Part shown: positions 26,498 to 35,379 of the stretch, piece after piece
Position numbering within the stretch: the first letter of the stretch is position 1
How the letters are laid out: each line of letters starts with the position of its first letter
Assembly (NCBI RefSeq): GCF_040361215.1
Contig: NZ_APND01000003.1
Coordinates: 496,001 to 560,000, forward strand
DNA: 64,000 nucleotides
Direction of reading: 5' to 3'
DNA from: Salinisphaera dokdonensis
Lineage (GTDB): Bacteria; Pseudomonadota; Gammaproteobacteria; Nevskiales; Salinisphaeraceae
Notes under the pieces: generated by a model
What the model saw: the letters and a program-made list of their open reading frames with translations, nothing else
Databases searched by the model: none
What the model was told of the DNA's origin: nothing
Translations under genes and position numbers: made by a program

Positions 26498-27262
26498 TCA
26501 GCAGATGGTTTCGCCGCCATCGGCGACGAGCGTCTGGCCGGTGACATAGGCGCTGGCAGGCGTCGCCAGGAACATCGCCACGCCCGCGATATCCACCGGC
26601 TCGCCGATACGCCGTACCGGCGTGCGCTGCTCGGCCTGTTCGAGACGCTTCGGATCCTCGACCAGGGCCTTGGCGAAGTCGGTGCGGACCAGACCCGGCG
26701 CGATGGCATTTACGCGGATGTTCTTCGGCCCCCATTCGACGGCCAGATTGCGCACCAGCGCGGCTTCGGCTGCCTTGGATACGCCGTAGGCGCCGATGAC
26801 GGTGTTGCCACGCATGCCGGCGATCGAAGACAGCACGATGACGTTACCGCCGCCCTGCTTGGCCATGTCGGGCAGGACCATGTTGCACAGCCAGAACGTG
26901 CCGCGCACGTTGGTTTCCATGATCTTGTCCCAGGCTTCGTCCGACAGTTCGGCCGTGGTGCCATAGACCGGGTTGGTCGCGGCATTGCAGACCAGGACGT
27001 CGATCTGGCCGTAGACTTCCTTGGTCTTGTCGACCAGATTCTGCAGGTCTTCCTTCTTGCCGACATGACAGGCAATCGCCGTGGCGTCGTAGCCGGCAGC
27101 GCGCAGTTCTTCGGCGACCGGCTCGCAGGCCTCGGGCTTGCGGCTGGAAATCACGACCTTGGCGCCATGAGCGGCCATCTGCTCGGCGATGGCCTTGCCG
27201 ATACCGCGGCTGGAGCCAGTGATGACCGCGACCTTGCCGTTCAGATCAAAAAGACTGGACAT
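26498..27262 (-). CDS. Short-chain dehydrogenase/reductase (glucose 1-dehydrogenase or DHRS4-like)
   Basis: The protein has 254 residues; the start at 27262 is preceded by GAGAGGAGAACCCC. The cofactor motif is ITGSSRGIGKA, the structural NAG-type motif reads VCNAATNP, and the catalytic Ser and Tyr-x3-Lys are in VLSSIAGMRG and YGVSKAAEAA. The C-terminal VTGQTLVADGG is standard. Arg in VISSRKPEA after beta-2 suggests NADP(H) preference. It sits between the ACAD11-like and kinase genes; the lva operon also includes an SDR (LvaD), which supports a role on a hydroxy- or oxoacyl intermediate. The substrate is unproven. Confidence 0.88.
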   Translation of the reverse strand: MSSLFDLNGKVAVITGSSRGIGKAIAEQMAAHGAKVVISSRKPEACEPVAEELRAAGYDATAIACHVGKKEDLQNLVDKTKEVYGQIDVLVCNAATNPVYGTTAELSDEAWDKIMETNVRGTFWLCNMVLPDMAKQGGGNVIVLSSIAGMRGNTVIGAYGVSKAAEAALVRNLAVEWGPKNIRVNAIAPGLVRTDFAKALVEDPKRLEQAEQRTPVRRIGEPVDIAGVAMFLATPASAYVTGQTLVADGGETIC

Positions 27263-27329
27263 GGGGTTCTCCTCTCGATTCGGGGCAGGTGCCGGCCACG
27301 ATCGGACCGGCACGCTTTTCTTCGGTTTA

Positions 27330-28544
27330 TCAGCCGCGGGCGGCGCGCTGGCGACGCAGCTCGAGCTTGGCGATGCTGTCGAGATGCACCTCGTCGGGGC
27401 CATCAGCCAGACGCAGGGTGCGGACATTCGCCCAGGCCGAGGCCAGGAAGCTGTCCTGACACACGCCCATGGCGCCATGGGCCTGGATCGCGCGGTCGAT
27501 GACGTTGAGCGCCATTTCCGGAGCGATCACCTTGATCATGGCGATTTCCTGGCGGGCTTCCTTGTTGCCCACCTCGTCCATCATCTTGGCGGCCTTGAGC
27601 GTGAGCAGACGGGCCTGCTCGATCTCGATACGCGAGCGCGCAATGTTCTTGCGGATCGAATCGAACTCGGAAATCTTGCGGCCGAAGGCTTCACGGCTCT
27701 CGACGCGTTCGCACATCGCTTCCAGCGCGCGCTCGGCCAGGCCGATGGTGCGCATGCAGTGATGGATACGGCCCGGACCAAGACGGCCCTGGGCAATCTC
27801 GAAACCGCGGCCTTCGCCCAGCAGCAGGTTCTCGGCCGGCACGCGCACGTTGTCGTAGTGAATCTCGGCGTGGCCCTTGGGCGCATGGTCGTAGCCGAAT
27901 ACGTGCAGCGGCCGCTCGATCTTCACGCCGGGGGTATCCAGCGGCACGAGGATCATCGACTGCTGGCGATGCTTCTCGGCGGTCGGGTCGTTCTTGCCCA
28001 TGACGATGGCGATCTTGCAGTTGCGCGCCATCGCACCCGAGGACCACCACTTGCGGCCGTTGACGATGTACTCGTCGCCGTCGCGCTTGATCTCGGTGGC
28101 GATGTTGGTCGCGTCCGAGGAGGCCACGTCCGGCTCGGTCATCGAGAAGCACGACTTGATCTTGCCGTCGAGCAGCGGCTCCAGCCATTCCTTCTGCTGC
28201 GCTTCGCTGCCGTAGCGGGCCAGCACTTCCATGTTGCCGGTATCCGGTGCGCTGCAGTTGAACACGATCGGCGCGATCGCCGAACGGCCCATGATCTCGC
28301 ACAGATGGGCATAATCGTAGTTCGACAGGCCCGCGCCATATTCGCTTTCCGGCAGGAACAGATTCCACAGGCCTTCGGCTTTGGCCTTGGCCTTGAGCTC
28401 TTCCATGATCGGCGGCCAGGCCCAGCGGTCGTCGCTTTCGTCGTGCTGCTGCTTGTAGACCGCTTCGGCCGGATACACGTGTGCGTCCATGAACGCGAGT
28501 AGCCGGGAATGTAGATCCTCGGCTTGCTTGGATAGCGCCAGCAT
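27330..28544 (-). CDS. Acyl-CoA dehydrogenase, ACAD10/11-like
   Basis: The protein has 404 residues. Sequence blocks specific to the ACAD11 subgroup are CFSMTEPDVASSDATNI, VNGRKWWSSGAMARNCKIAI, LGPGRIHHCMRTIG and the C-terminal LRLADGPDEVHLDSIAKLE (seen in pieces). In this subgroup the active-site region reads DGPDEVH rather than EGT. Family knowledge: ACAD10/11 combine a kinase and an ACAD domain to turn 4-hydroxyacyl-CoA into the enoyl-CoA through a phospho intermediate. Here the two parts are separate genes of one operon. AAAGAGGAGATGCC is the ribosome site; candidate operators lie at 28661 and 28763. Confidence 0.9.
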   Translation of the reverse strand: MLALSKQAEDLHSRLLAFMDAHVYPAEAVYKQQHDESDDRWAWPPIMEELKAKAKAEGLWNLFLPESEYGAGLSNYDYAHLCEIMGRSAIAPIVFNCSAPDTGNMEVLARYGSEAQQKEWLEPLLDGKIKSCFSMTEPDVASSDATNIATEIKRDGDEYIVNGRKWWSSGAMARNCKIAIVMGKNDPTAEKHRQQSMILVPLDTPGVKIERPLHVFGYDHAPKGHAEIHYDNVRVPAENLLLGEGRGFEIAQGRLGPGRIHHCMRTIGLAERALEAMCERVESREAFGRKISEFDSIRKNIARSRIEIEQARLLTLKAAKMMDEVGNKEARQEIAMIKVIAPEMALNVIDRAIQAHGAMGVCQDSFLASAWANVRTLRLADGPDEVHLDSIAKLELRRQRAARG

Positions 28545-28660
28545 GGCATCTCCTCTTTGTCGGGCTGTCGTGCGCCGGGCCGATGGCAGGGCCGATCGTG
28601 CCCGGCGTGTTGTTATCGAAGCAGAAAACTGACACAGCGCTGAAAGGTCGTCAATTTATT

Positions 28661-28673
28661 GAAACGGCGTTTC
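28661..28673. promoter_or_regulatory. PsrA-like palindrome (GAAAC-GGC-GTTTC) upstream of the ACAD11-like operon
   Basis: Perfect half-sites, 117 bases upstream of the ACAD start. Minus-strand TTGACG begins six bases beyond the palindrome. Confidence 0.6.
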
Positions 28674-28762
28674 ACGCTGTGTGTGAACGCTTGATTCCGC
28701 TTCGTTTGGGCCACCCTCGCCGCAAGGCATACGCCTTCTACCGCCTGGGTCGCGCTCGAAAC

Positions 28763-28776
28763 CGAACGATCGTTCA
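28763..28776. promoter_or_regulatory. Second palindrome type (GAAC-GATC-GTTC) upstream of the ACAD11-like operon
   Basis: GAACGATCGTTC is a perfect 12-bp palindrome (28764-28775), typical of TetR-family operators. The left half of the GAAAC site lies exactly 103 bases away, the same offset as at 38421/38524. Confidence 0.5.
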
Positions 28777-28974
28777 CCGCCGAAGCCTACGCCTATTCGC
28801 AGCGCAATTCGACTGTTTTCTATTACCCGGTTAACGGCCGGCCGGCACGCTGTGAATGTCGCCCATCCGCAAACCCCGGGCGCGCGCTAGCGACGCGCAC
28901 ACGGCCACATCCCGCGCGCTGCGCGAATCGGGATACAGCCAAGGATCGCACCGACGCCGGACGGCGTCGCGCGC

Positions 28975-29493
28975 TTATTCGTCGATCGGAAGACCTTCCG
29001 GGCCTTCGCAGCCGCTGCGCAGCCGGTAGGTGCCCTCGCCCATCGCCAGCAGGCGGTCGTGCGAATCCACGATATCGACACTGGAATTGAAGATGCGGCT
29101 GCCCCCGGCTCGACGCCGGCCGACCGCACGCACATGGCCCTCGCTGACCTGACCGGTAAACGTCGTGGTCATGGACAGCGTGATTGCCTTGCGGATGCGC
29201 CCGGGATACGGGCAATAGCTGCCGGCCGCTGCACCCGCTATATCGAGCAGCGACGCCAGGATGCCGCCGTGAAGCACGCCGGCGAGATTCAGATGCCAGT
29301 CCTGAATTTCCAGACCGAGCACCGCGCGCTCCGGCTCCCATTCGAGAAACTCGAAGCCCAGATGCGCAGCAAAGCCGCGGTCGTAGCGCGCATTGGCATG
29401 ATCGAGGGTGAAGGCCGTGTCCTGCGCCCCACCATTGCGGTCGTCTTCGGATTGCGACGGCGAACCGCCGCCTGCGATGTTGTCAGTCACCAC
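28975..29493 (-). CDS. PaaI family hotdog thioesterase
   Basis: The protein has 172 residues from a GTG start that overlaps the IclR gene end by 11 bases. The hotdog signature is NLAGVLHGGILASLLDIAGAAAG, with the HGG loop that binds the thioester and an Asp on the following helix. The next strand region is KAITLSMTTTFTGQVSEGHVRAVG (in pieces). Family knowledge: hydrolysis of phenylacetyl-, aryl- or medium-chain acyl-CoA, releasing CoA when catabolic intermediates accumulate. Co-translation with an IclR regulator suggests one transcription unit. The N-terminal 25 residues are Ser/Gly/Asp-rich and probably unstructured. Confidence 0.85.
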   Translation of the reverse strand: MVTDNIAGGGSPSQSEDDRNGGAQDTAFTLDHANARYDRGFAAHLGFEFLEWEPERAVLGLEIQDWHLNLAGVLHGGILASLLDIAGAAAGSYCPYPGRIRKAITLSMTTTFTGQVSEGHVRAVGRRRAGGSRIFNSSVDIVDSHDRLLAMGEGTYRLRSGCEGPEGLPIDE

Positions 29494-30286
29494 CCACCAC
29501 GAGTTGTCGAACCTGATCCACCACCTCTTTGAGGCGTGGGCCGAGGTTTTCGATCATGACTTCTCGCGTGAGTCTTTGCGAGGCGCCGCCACAATTGAAC
29601 GACATCACCCGCTGGCCGTTCTCGAGCACCAGCGGCACGCCGACGCCGCTGATATCGCGGCTCCAGGTGCTTTCGGTCATACAGAAGCCGTAGCGTTCGT
29701 AGTCGGCATAGGCCCTTTCGAGCAGCGGCTCGATTTCCGACCATGGCACACGCGACTCCTCACGGATCTTTTCGTAGTAGACCTCACGGTCGGCTTCGTC
29801 GTGCGCTGCCAGAAAGGCCAGCCCCATCGACGACAGCGCCATCGGCACGCGCGAGCCGACCTGCAGACGCAGGATCAGCGGTCCCTTGCCCTGGCAGGTA
29901 TGGGTATAGGTGAGATGGGCGCCTTCCGGCACGCCGATCGCGACCATGCAATCGGTGGCATCGGCCAGGTCCTGCATGAACGGCTGGGCGATACCGCCCA
30001 CGCCCTCGCTGGCCAGATACCGATAGCCGAGATCCAGCACGCGCGGCCCGAGGCGATACTTCTCGAGATGCGGCATGTACAGCAGATAACCCAGATGCGT
30101 CAGCGTTGCCGTCAGGCGCGAGACGGTGGGGCGTGGGATATCCGTGCGCTTGGCCAGTTCTGCATTGCCCAGATACTCGGCCGCATCACCAAAACAACGC
30201 AGCAGTTCGAGGCCACGCGCGAGCGCCGTGACGTAGTTATGGCCCTTGTTCTGATCCGGGCCATCGGCTAACTGTGTCTTTCGCAT
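29483..30286 (-). CDS. IclR family transcriptional regulator (PcaR/PobR-type)
   Basis: The protein has 267 residues. The N-terminal winged helix runs YVTALARGLELLRCFG, NAELAKRTDIPRPTVSRLTATLTHLGYL (in pieces). The C-terminal ligand domain contains LRLQVGSRVPMALSSMGLAFLA, ERYGFCMTES and SRDISGVGVPLVLENG. Family knowledge: members control aromatic and acyl-CoA catabolism, binding small acids. It is co-translated with the thioesterase gene. A GAAAC palindrome lies 277 bases upstream, so the regulator itself may belong to the acyl-CoA regulon. GGAGCAAGATACG is the ribosome site. Confidence 0.9.
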   Translation of the reverse strand: MRKTQLADGPDQNKGHNYVTALARGLELLRCFGDAAEYLGNAELAKRTDIPRPTVSRLTATLTHLGYLLYMPHLEKYRLGPRVLDLGYRYLASEGVGGIAQPFMQDLADATDCMVAIGVPEGAHLTYTHTCQGKGPLILRLQVGSRVPMALSSMGLAFLAAHDEADREVYYEKIREESRVPWSEIEPLLERAYADYERYGFCMTESTWSRDISGVGVPLVLENGQRVMSFNCGGASQRLTREVMIENLGPRLKEVVDQVRQLVVGGD

Positions 30287-30799
30287 CGTATCTTGCTCCC
30301 CGAAGCATTATTTTCCTGTCGCGTCGGCCGTGCAAGCACGATCCCGCGTAAATTTCATTCTTCTATCGTGAGACGGCATCCGATCCGCGCGGCGGCGCCG
30401 GCACTCGGTAGCCCGCAGCCATGCGCAAGCCCGACCCGCCGACCCCCAAGCCGCCGTGTATCGGTTACCGAGTCGAGACATTAGGCACTTTCCCATGCAC
30501 GTGCCATACCGAAAAAGTCGCAGTTGACACGGACGCTCCGAAAAAGGGTACAGATTTTTTATAAAACACTGTTTCTAAATTTTTTTATTATTTCGGGAAA
30601 TCGCCGTTGAATGTGCACATCGAGGCGCACCGAGCGCTTTAGTGCTTCCGGGTCGGGAAACTGCGCCGTATTCTGCGCAGCTGCAACATTCATGCATCAA
30701 ATTCAATGCAGCGAGCTGTTTGCCGACCGAACAGCGTAACCGCGCTGATCGGCGCGCCCGCGGCACTTCCACACGGGCGCAACCACCCGCAATATCCGC
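30287..30799. other. Intergenic region with an AT-rich tract, no gene seen
   Basis: A stretch of 513 bases between the IclR gene start and the end of the MFS gene, both on the minus strand. Bases 30550-30600 are strikingly AT-rich for this genome and contain the palindrome at 30563-30575. No supported coding sequence was found on either strand. Confidence 0.5.
30563..30575. promoter_or_regulatory. PsrA-like palindrome (AAAAC-ACT-GTTTC) upstream of the IclR gene
   Basis: One mismatch in the left half. It sits inside the AT-rich tract, upstream of the IclR-thioesterase unit and downstream of the MFS gene. Confidence 0.45.
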
Positions 30800-32251
30800 T
30801 CAGGCGTCCACGGCACGGCGTGCCTGCGCGAGCCGATACAACGGCCAGTAGGCGATCACGAAAAGCAGCGCGAGCGCCATGAACGCGTAATCGAACCCCG
30901 CTTCGTACACCGCGGCCGGGTCGAGACCGGGATGACGCATCCGCGCGAAGTCGCTGGTGTACTGGGCAAGTACCGCGCAGAGATTGACACCCAGCGCGCC
31001 GCCGATCTGTCGCCCGAAGTTGATGATGCCGGAGCCGCGATCGAGCTGACCGTCCTCAAGCACGGTAAGACTGGCGGTAGTGACCGGCGGCATCATCAGC
31101 CCGACGCCAAGGCGCCCGAACAGCGTCCAGATCACAAGCCAAGCAATCGCGGTCGTGGTCTCTGACAGGCTCAGCAGCACCATACTGGCGATGAAGAAAG
31201 CCAGCCCCACGCTGACCATGCGCGAGATCGGCACCCGGTCGGAAAGATGCCCGGCGACCGGAAAGACAAATGCCATGGCCAGGCCTGCCGGCACCAGCAT
31301 CATGCCGGCCGCCGACGCGCTCATGCCTGCCGACTGCTGGAAATACAGGGGCGCCAGATAGGTGCTGGCGAACAGGCCTGCGCCCATCACGATCGACAGC
31401 GCAAAGCCGCCCGTAAATCCCGGCCGCCGAAACAAAGACAGGTCCAGTAGCGGCTCGCGGCAGCGGCGCTGCCAGACTACAAAAACGACAGCCAGCACCA
31501 GGCCTGCCACCAACACGCCATCGAGCAGCGGATCGAGCACGCCTCGCCGGTGCAGCGAAGCAACAGCCCATAACAGGGCCACCAGCGACAGGCTCAACAA
31601 CACGAGCCCGCCCCAGTCCAGCGCGACCCGCCGGTCATCATGCCGTCCGGGCAGAAACCGCCATGCCATGCCCATCGCCAACGCACAGGCCGGCATCACG
31701 GCAAAGAACGTCGCGCGCCAGGAAATGACGTCCACCAGCACGCCGCCGAGCGCCGGCGCGATCGCCGGGCCCAGAATCACGCCCATGCCGTAGATGCCCA
31801 TCGCCTGACCGCGACGATGCACTGGAAAGACCTGAAATATCACGATCAGCGCATGCGGCTGAATCATGCCGGCAGTCAGCCCCTGCAAGGCCCGGGCCCC
31901 GACCAGCACGCCGAAATCGCCGCTCAACCCACCGATGAGCGAGGCGATGATGAAGCCCGCCATGGCCAGCGCGAAAGCGCGCCGGGAACCGAACCGGGCA
32001 ACCGCCCAGGCGTTGAGGAGCATGCCGACCGTCATCGCAGCCAGAAAGCCGGTCGCCAGCCAGTGCACCTCGTCCTGGGCGACGCCGAAACGACCCATGA
32101 TCGCCGGGACCGCGACGTTGATAATCGTCGCTGCCAGCACCACCGAGAACGTGCCCAGCATCACCGTAGCGGTGACATACCACTTGTAGGCGCTGCCGTA
32201 GTGGGCGATCAGGCCCTCGATGGTGCGCTGGTTGTCCGGCGTTGCGTTCAC
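30800..32251 (-). CDS. MFS transporter, DHA2 (EmrB/QacA) drug-efflux type
   Basis: The protein has 483 residues and about 14 hydrophobic helices, the DHA2 layout. Helix 1 carries LGTFSVVLAATIINVAVPAI, with the acidic residue of many EmrB helices replaced, and W-L-A-T-G-F helix 2 follows. Motif A appears as NAWAVARFGSRRAF and motif C as GMGVILGPAIAPALGGVLVD, which is the antiporter motif. Family knowledge: proton-coupled efflux of hydrophobic compounds. No EmrA-like membrane-fusion partner is adjacent. It begins nine bases before the reductase gene's stop region, downstream of it, so the two may be co-transcribed. Confidence 0.88.
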   Translation of the reverse strand: MNATPDNQRTIEGLIAHYGSAYKWYVTATVMLGTFSVVLAATIINVAVPAIMGRFGVAQDEVHWLATGFLAAMTVGMLLNAWAVARFGSRRAFALAMAGFIIASLIGGLSGDFGVLVGARALQGLTAGMIQPHALIVIFQVFPVHRRGQAMGIYGMGVILGPAIAPALGGVLVDVISWRATFFAVMPACALAMGMAWRFLPGRHDDRRVALDWGGLVLLSLSLVALLWAVASLHRRGVLDPLLDGVLVAGLVLAVVFVVWQRRCREPLLDLSLFRRPGFTGGFALSIVMGAGLFASTYLAPLYFQQSAGMSASAAGMMLVPAGLAMAFVFPVAGHLSDRVPISRMVSVGLAFFIASMVLLSLSETTTAIAWLVIWTLFGRLGVGLMMPPVTTASLTVLEDGQLDRGSGIINFGRQIGGALGVNLCAVLAQYTSDFARMRHPGLDPAAVYEAGFDYAFMALALLFVIAYWPLYRLAQARRAVDA

Positions 32252-32260
32252 CCGCGGATA

Positions 32261-33292
32261 CTAGCCTCGCGTCGGGTCGGGGGCGACCTGGACCAATAGT
32301 TTGCCGCGATTGCGCCCCTGCAGCAGACCCTGGAATGCGTCGACCGCGTTCTCAAGGCCGTCGACGATATCTTCCTGATAACGCACTTCACCGGAACGTA
32401 CCCAAGCGCTCATATCGCGCTGGAAATCACCGTAGCGGTGCTTGAAATCAAACTGGATGAAGCCCTGCACACGCAGCCGCTTGACCAGTACCTGGCCCAT
32501 GAACGCCACGAGCCGATCCGGGCCGGGCGGCGCTTCGCTGTCGTTGTAGTGGGCGATGCGCCCGCAGACCGGAATTCGGGCGAAGTCGTTGAACAGCCCC
32601 CGTACCGTGTCGAAGACCACGCCACCAACATTCTCGAAATAGACGTCGACCCCGTCCGGACAGGCTGCCGCGAGCTGATCGGCGAAATCGTCTTCCTTGT
32701 AGTTCACACAGGCATCGAAGCCGTAGGCATCGACCACGTGCCGGCACTTGTCTTCGGCGCCGGCGATGCCGACCACACGACAGCCCTTGATCTTCGCAAT
32801 CTGGCCGACGATCTGGCCGACCGCCCCGGCAGCGGCAGAGACGACAACGGTTTCGCCGGCCTTGGGCGCGCCGATCTCGTCGAGCCCCGAGTAAGCCGTG
32901 AAACCAGTCATGCCGAGCACGCCTACCGCGGTGCTGATCGGTGCGTTGTCCGGATCGAGCTTGCGCAGCGTGGTGGCCGACTGCACGGCATATTCCTGCC
33001 AGCCGCCGTGGGCAAGCACGTAGTCACCGACCGCGAAACCGTCGTTGTTCGATTCCACGACCTCGCCCACCGTCGCACCTTCCATCACTGCGCCTTCGGC
33101 CACGCTCGCGGCATAGGACTTGGCGGCACTCATGCGGCCACGCATGTAGGGGTCCAACGACATGTAGATGGTCTTGACGAGCACCTCGCCCTCACCGGGG
33201 CTGGGCATCGCGCCGTCCTGCAATTGCAGGTGGGTTTCATCGGGCATGCCTTGCGGACGCTGCGCAAGAATAATCTGGCGATTGACAGTCAT
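32261..33292 (-). CDS. NADP-dependent zinc-free MDR oxidoreductase (prostaglandin reductase/CurA-like)
   Basis: The protein has 343 residues; the start at 33292 opens MTVNRQIILAQRPQGMP, typical of the family. MSLDPYMRGRMS is the signature of leukotriene B4 dehydrogenase/CurA-like enzymes. The NADPH motif is SAAAGAVGQIVGQIAKIKG, and VDVYFENVGG follows. No zinc-binding cysteine set is present. Family knowledge: reduction of alpha,beta-unsaturated ketones or aldehydes. The MFS efflux gene starts nine bases after its stop, suggesting a two-gene unit for handling toxic or unusual carbonyls. Confidence 0.9.
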   Translation of the reverse strand: MTVNRQIILAQRPQGMPDETHLQLQDGAMPSPGEGEVLVKTIYMSLDPYMRGRMSAAKSYAASVAEGAVMEGATVGEVVESNNDGFAVGDYVLAHGGWQEYAVQSATTLRKLDPDNAPISTAVGVLGMTGFTAYSGLDEIGAPKAGETVVVSAAAGAVGQIVGQIAKIKGCRVVGIAGAEDKCRHVVDAYGFDACVNYKEDDFADQLAAACPDGVDVYFENVGGVVFDTVRGLFNDFARIPVCGRIAHYNDSEAPPGPDRLVAFMGQVLVKRLRVQGFIQFDFKHRYGDFQRDMSAWVRSGEVRYQEDIVDGLENAVDAFQGLLQGRNRGKLLVQVAPDPTRG

Positions 33293-33351
33293 ATCTGAAG
33301 CTCCTGAATAATAACGATCGCGGCCTGATACCGCGGCCGTCTGCAAAAAGT

Positions 33352-33388
33352 GTCCCGCAAAGAAAACAGGGGCACCGAAGTGCCCCTG
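33352..33388 (-). terminator. Rho-independent terminator of the first Liv-type operon
   Basis: On the minus strand CAGGGGCAC-TTCG-GTGCCCCTG is a perfect stem with a stable tetraloop, followed by TTTTCTTT, 27 bases after the binding-protein gene. Confidence 0.85.
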
Positions 33389-33414
33389 AATTGCGGGAGC
33401 GTCCCCTTGGGACT

Positions 33415-34584
33415 CTATTCGGCGTCGATCTCCGAGATCTTGCGCAGTTCTACCTTACCGTCCATGACTTCGGCGATTTCGACGTCAACCGCGAGGTTGC
33501 CGCTGTCGCTGATGTCCTTGACTTCGTAGGGGTTGTGCTCCGTTGCGACGTTGCCCAACGCGGCCGGAATAGCCGCACGGATCGCCTTCGCATCCTCCAC
33601 ACTGCCGGCCTCTTCCATGGCCTTGGCCACGAGATGCATGGCGAAGTAGTTGTAGGCGGTTTCCGAAGTCGGCACGCCGTCGTGATCCTTCTCGTAGAGT
33701 TCCACGAAATCGGCCGCACCGGGGTTATCGGAGTAGACCAGCGGGGTCACGCCCACGCCGCCCTCGACCGCTTCCATGCCGCCAGCGACCTTGGCCACTT
33801 CATCGATCTTGGCCTGATCCATGATCACGAAGCCGCCTTCGAAGCCCAGTTCACGCGCCTGGCGCACGACCAGACCGGTCGGCTCGGAGGCGCCGCCCAC
33901 GAACAGCACGTCGGGATCGGCGGCCAGCACCTTGCTCACGCCGGTGTAGAAATCCGCGGACTTGTTGTAGTCCATCGGATTGCTGGCGACGACTTCACCG
34001 CCGGCGGCTTCCCAGGCCGGCACGAAGGCCTTGGTCCAGTACTTGGCGTAGTCGTGGGTGGCATTGGCCACGCCGAGCTTCTTGCCGTAGCGATCCATGG
34101 TGAGCTTGGTGAACGGCTTCACGTAGTCGGTGAAATTCGGCGGAATCTTGACCGTCAGCTCGTTGCCCTTCTCGGTGACCGAGGGGATCGAGGTATAGGA
34201 CATGACCAGGAAGCCATCACGCTCGTTGAAGGCCTGCAGCGCGAAGGTGCCGCCTGAGTGCGGAGTGAACACGATCGGCGTGCTGTACTGCTGCACCAGA
34301 CGCTTGCCGTTCACGGCAGCACGGCTGGGCGAATACATGTCGTCGAGGCTTACGATGTTGATCTCGTACTGGGTGCCGTCGACATCGACGCCGCCGCCGG
34401 CGTTGATCTCTTCAGCGGCCATGCGCAGGCCTTCCAACGTGTTTTCGCCGTAGAGCGCGGCGCCGCCGGACAGCGGCCCGGTGAAACCGATATTGACCTT
34501 CTCCGCGGCCTGAACCGCACCGACCATACCCATGGCCAGAGCCGTGGCAACTGCTGCCCGGCGAACCGTCTTCTTAAATGTCAT
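33415..34584 (-). CDS. ABC transporter substrate-binding protein, Leu/Ile/Val (type I periplasmic) family
   Basis: The protein has 389 residues. A signal peptide (MTFKKTVRRAAVATALAMGM, cleavage after AVQA) precedes VNIGFTGPLSGGAALYGENTLEGLRMAAEEIN. The ligand cleft region VFTPHSGGTFALQAFNERDGFLV and YNYFAMHLVAKAMEEAGS fit the family. Family knowledge: periplasmic receptor for branched-chain amino acids, or for amides, aromatic acids or dicarboxylates in relatives. It is the last gene of livHMGF, an unusual position since the receptor is often first. A strong GAGGGGAGATAAAG ribosome site and its own terminator suggest high expression. Confidence 0.9.
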   Translation of the reverse strand: MTFKKTVRRAAVATALAMGMVGAVQAAEKVNIGFTGPLSGGAALYGENTLEGLRMAAEEINAGGGVDVDGTQYEINIVSLDDMYSPSRAAVNGKRLVQQYSTPIVFTPHSGGTFALQAFNERDGFLVMSYTSIPSVTEKGNELTVKIPPNFTDYVKPFTKLTMDRYGKKLGVANATHDYAKYWTKAFVPAWEAAGGEVVASNPMDYNKSADFYTGVSKVLAADPDVLFVGGASEPTGLVVRQARELGFEGGFVIMDQAKIDEVAKVAGGMEAVEGGVGVTPLVYSDNPGAADFVELYEKDHDGVPTSETAYNYFAMHLVAKAMEEAGSVEDAKAIRAAIPAALGNVATEHNPYEVKDISDSGNLAVDVEIAEVMDGKVELRKISEIDAE

Positions 34585-34671
34585 CTTTATCTCCCCTCGT
34601 TTTATACGGGTTGGGTTGCTACAGCTCGTGGGTCACGAGATTTCTTGTAATCACATGAATGACGCCCGGAA

Positions 34672-35379
34672 TCAGGCGCCGATATAAGCCTTGCGCACGG
34701 CTTCGTTGCCGAGCATTTCCTCGCGGTCGCCCTGCATTACCAGCTTGCCGTTCTCCATCACGTAGGCACGCGAGGCGATCTTGAGTGCCGCGTAGGCATT
34801 TTGTTCGGCCAGCAGCACGGTCGTACCTTCGGCATTGATCTGTTGCACGGTCTCGAACACCTGCTTCACCACCAGCGGCGCCAGGCCGAGCGACGGCTCG
34901 TCGAGCATCAGCAGTTTGGGCCGGCCCATCAGGGCACGCCCGACCGCGACCATCTGCTGCTGACCGCCGGACAGCGATCCCGCCGACTCGTCCTTCTTCT
35001 CGTCGAGAATCGGGAACATCGCCAGGATGCGTTCCAGTGTTTCGTTCATCCCCTTGCGATCGCGGCGATGCACATAGCCGCCCAGACGCAGGTTCTTGAG
35101 CACCGACATCCCGGCGAACAGCTTGCGCCCTTCCGGGCACTGCACCACGCCCGATTGCACCAGCGCCGAGGGCTTGCGCCCGGTCACGTCCTTGCCGTCG
35201 ACGCTTATACGCCCGGCCGCCGGCTTCATCAGCCCGCTGATGGTGTTGAACAGTGTCGTCTTGCCTGCGCCGTTGGCGCCCAGCAGGACCACCAGTTCGC
35301 CGCGATCGATCTCCATCGAGACGCCGTCCAGCGCCTTGAAACTGTCGTACTTGGCGTCGACGCCCTCAAGCTTCAGCAT
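34672..35379 (-). CDS. livF: ABC transporter ATP-binding protein LivF-like (system 1)
   Basis: The protein has 235 residues. Walker A is GANGAGKT, the signature LSGGQQQMVAVGRAL, Walker B LLMLDEPSLGL, and the switch histidine is replaced by Gln as usual for LivF (LAEQNAY). It overlaps the end of the LivG-like gene by 14 bases. Together they form the nucleotide-binding pair of the livHMGF importer at 33.4-38.0 kb. Substrate identity is set by the binding protein and is unknown. Confidence 0.92.
   Translation of the reverse strand: MLKLEGVDAKYDSFKALDGVSMEIDRGELVVLLGANGAGKTTLFNTISGLMKPAAGRISVDGKDVTGRKPSALVQSGVVQCPEGRKLFAGMSVLKNLRLGGYVHRRDRKGMNETLERILAMFPILDEKKDESAGSLSGGQQQMVAVGRALMGRPKLLMLDEPSLGLAPLVVKQVFETVQQINAEGTTVLLAEQNAYAALKIASRAYVMENGKLVMQGDREEMLGNEAVRKAYIGA

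Larger units (their letters stand above)
28545..28974. other. Promoter region of the ACAD11-like operon, no gene seen
   Basis: The 430-base gap holds two palindromes (28661-28673 and 28763-28776). On the minus strand the first is followed after six bases by TTGACG, a possible -35 box. The thioesterase gene to the right ends here, so regulation is one-sided. Minor open frames have no ribosome site or recognisable sequence. Confidence 0.5.
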
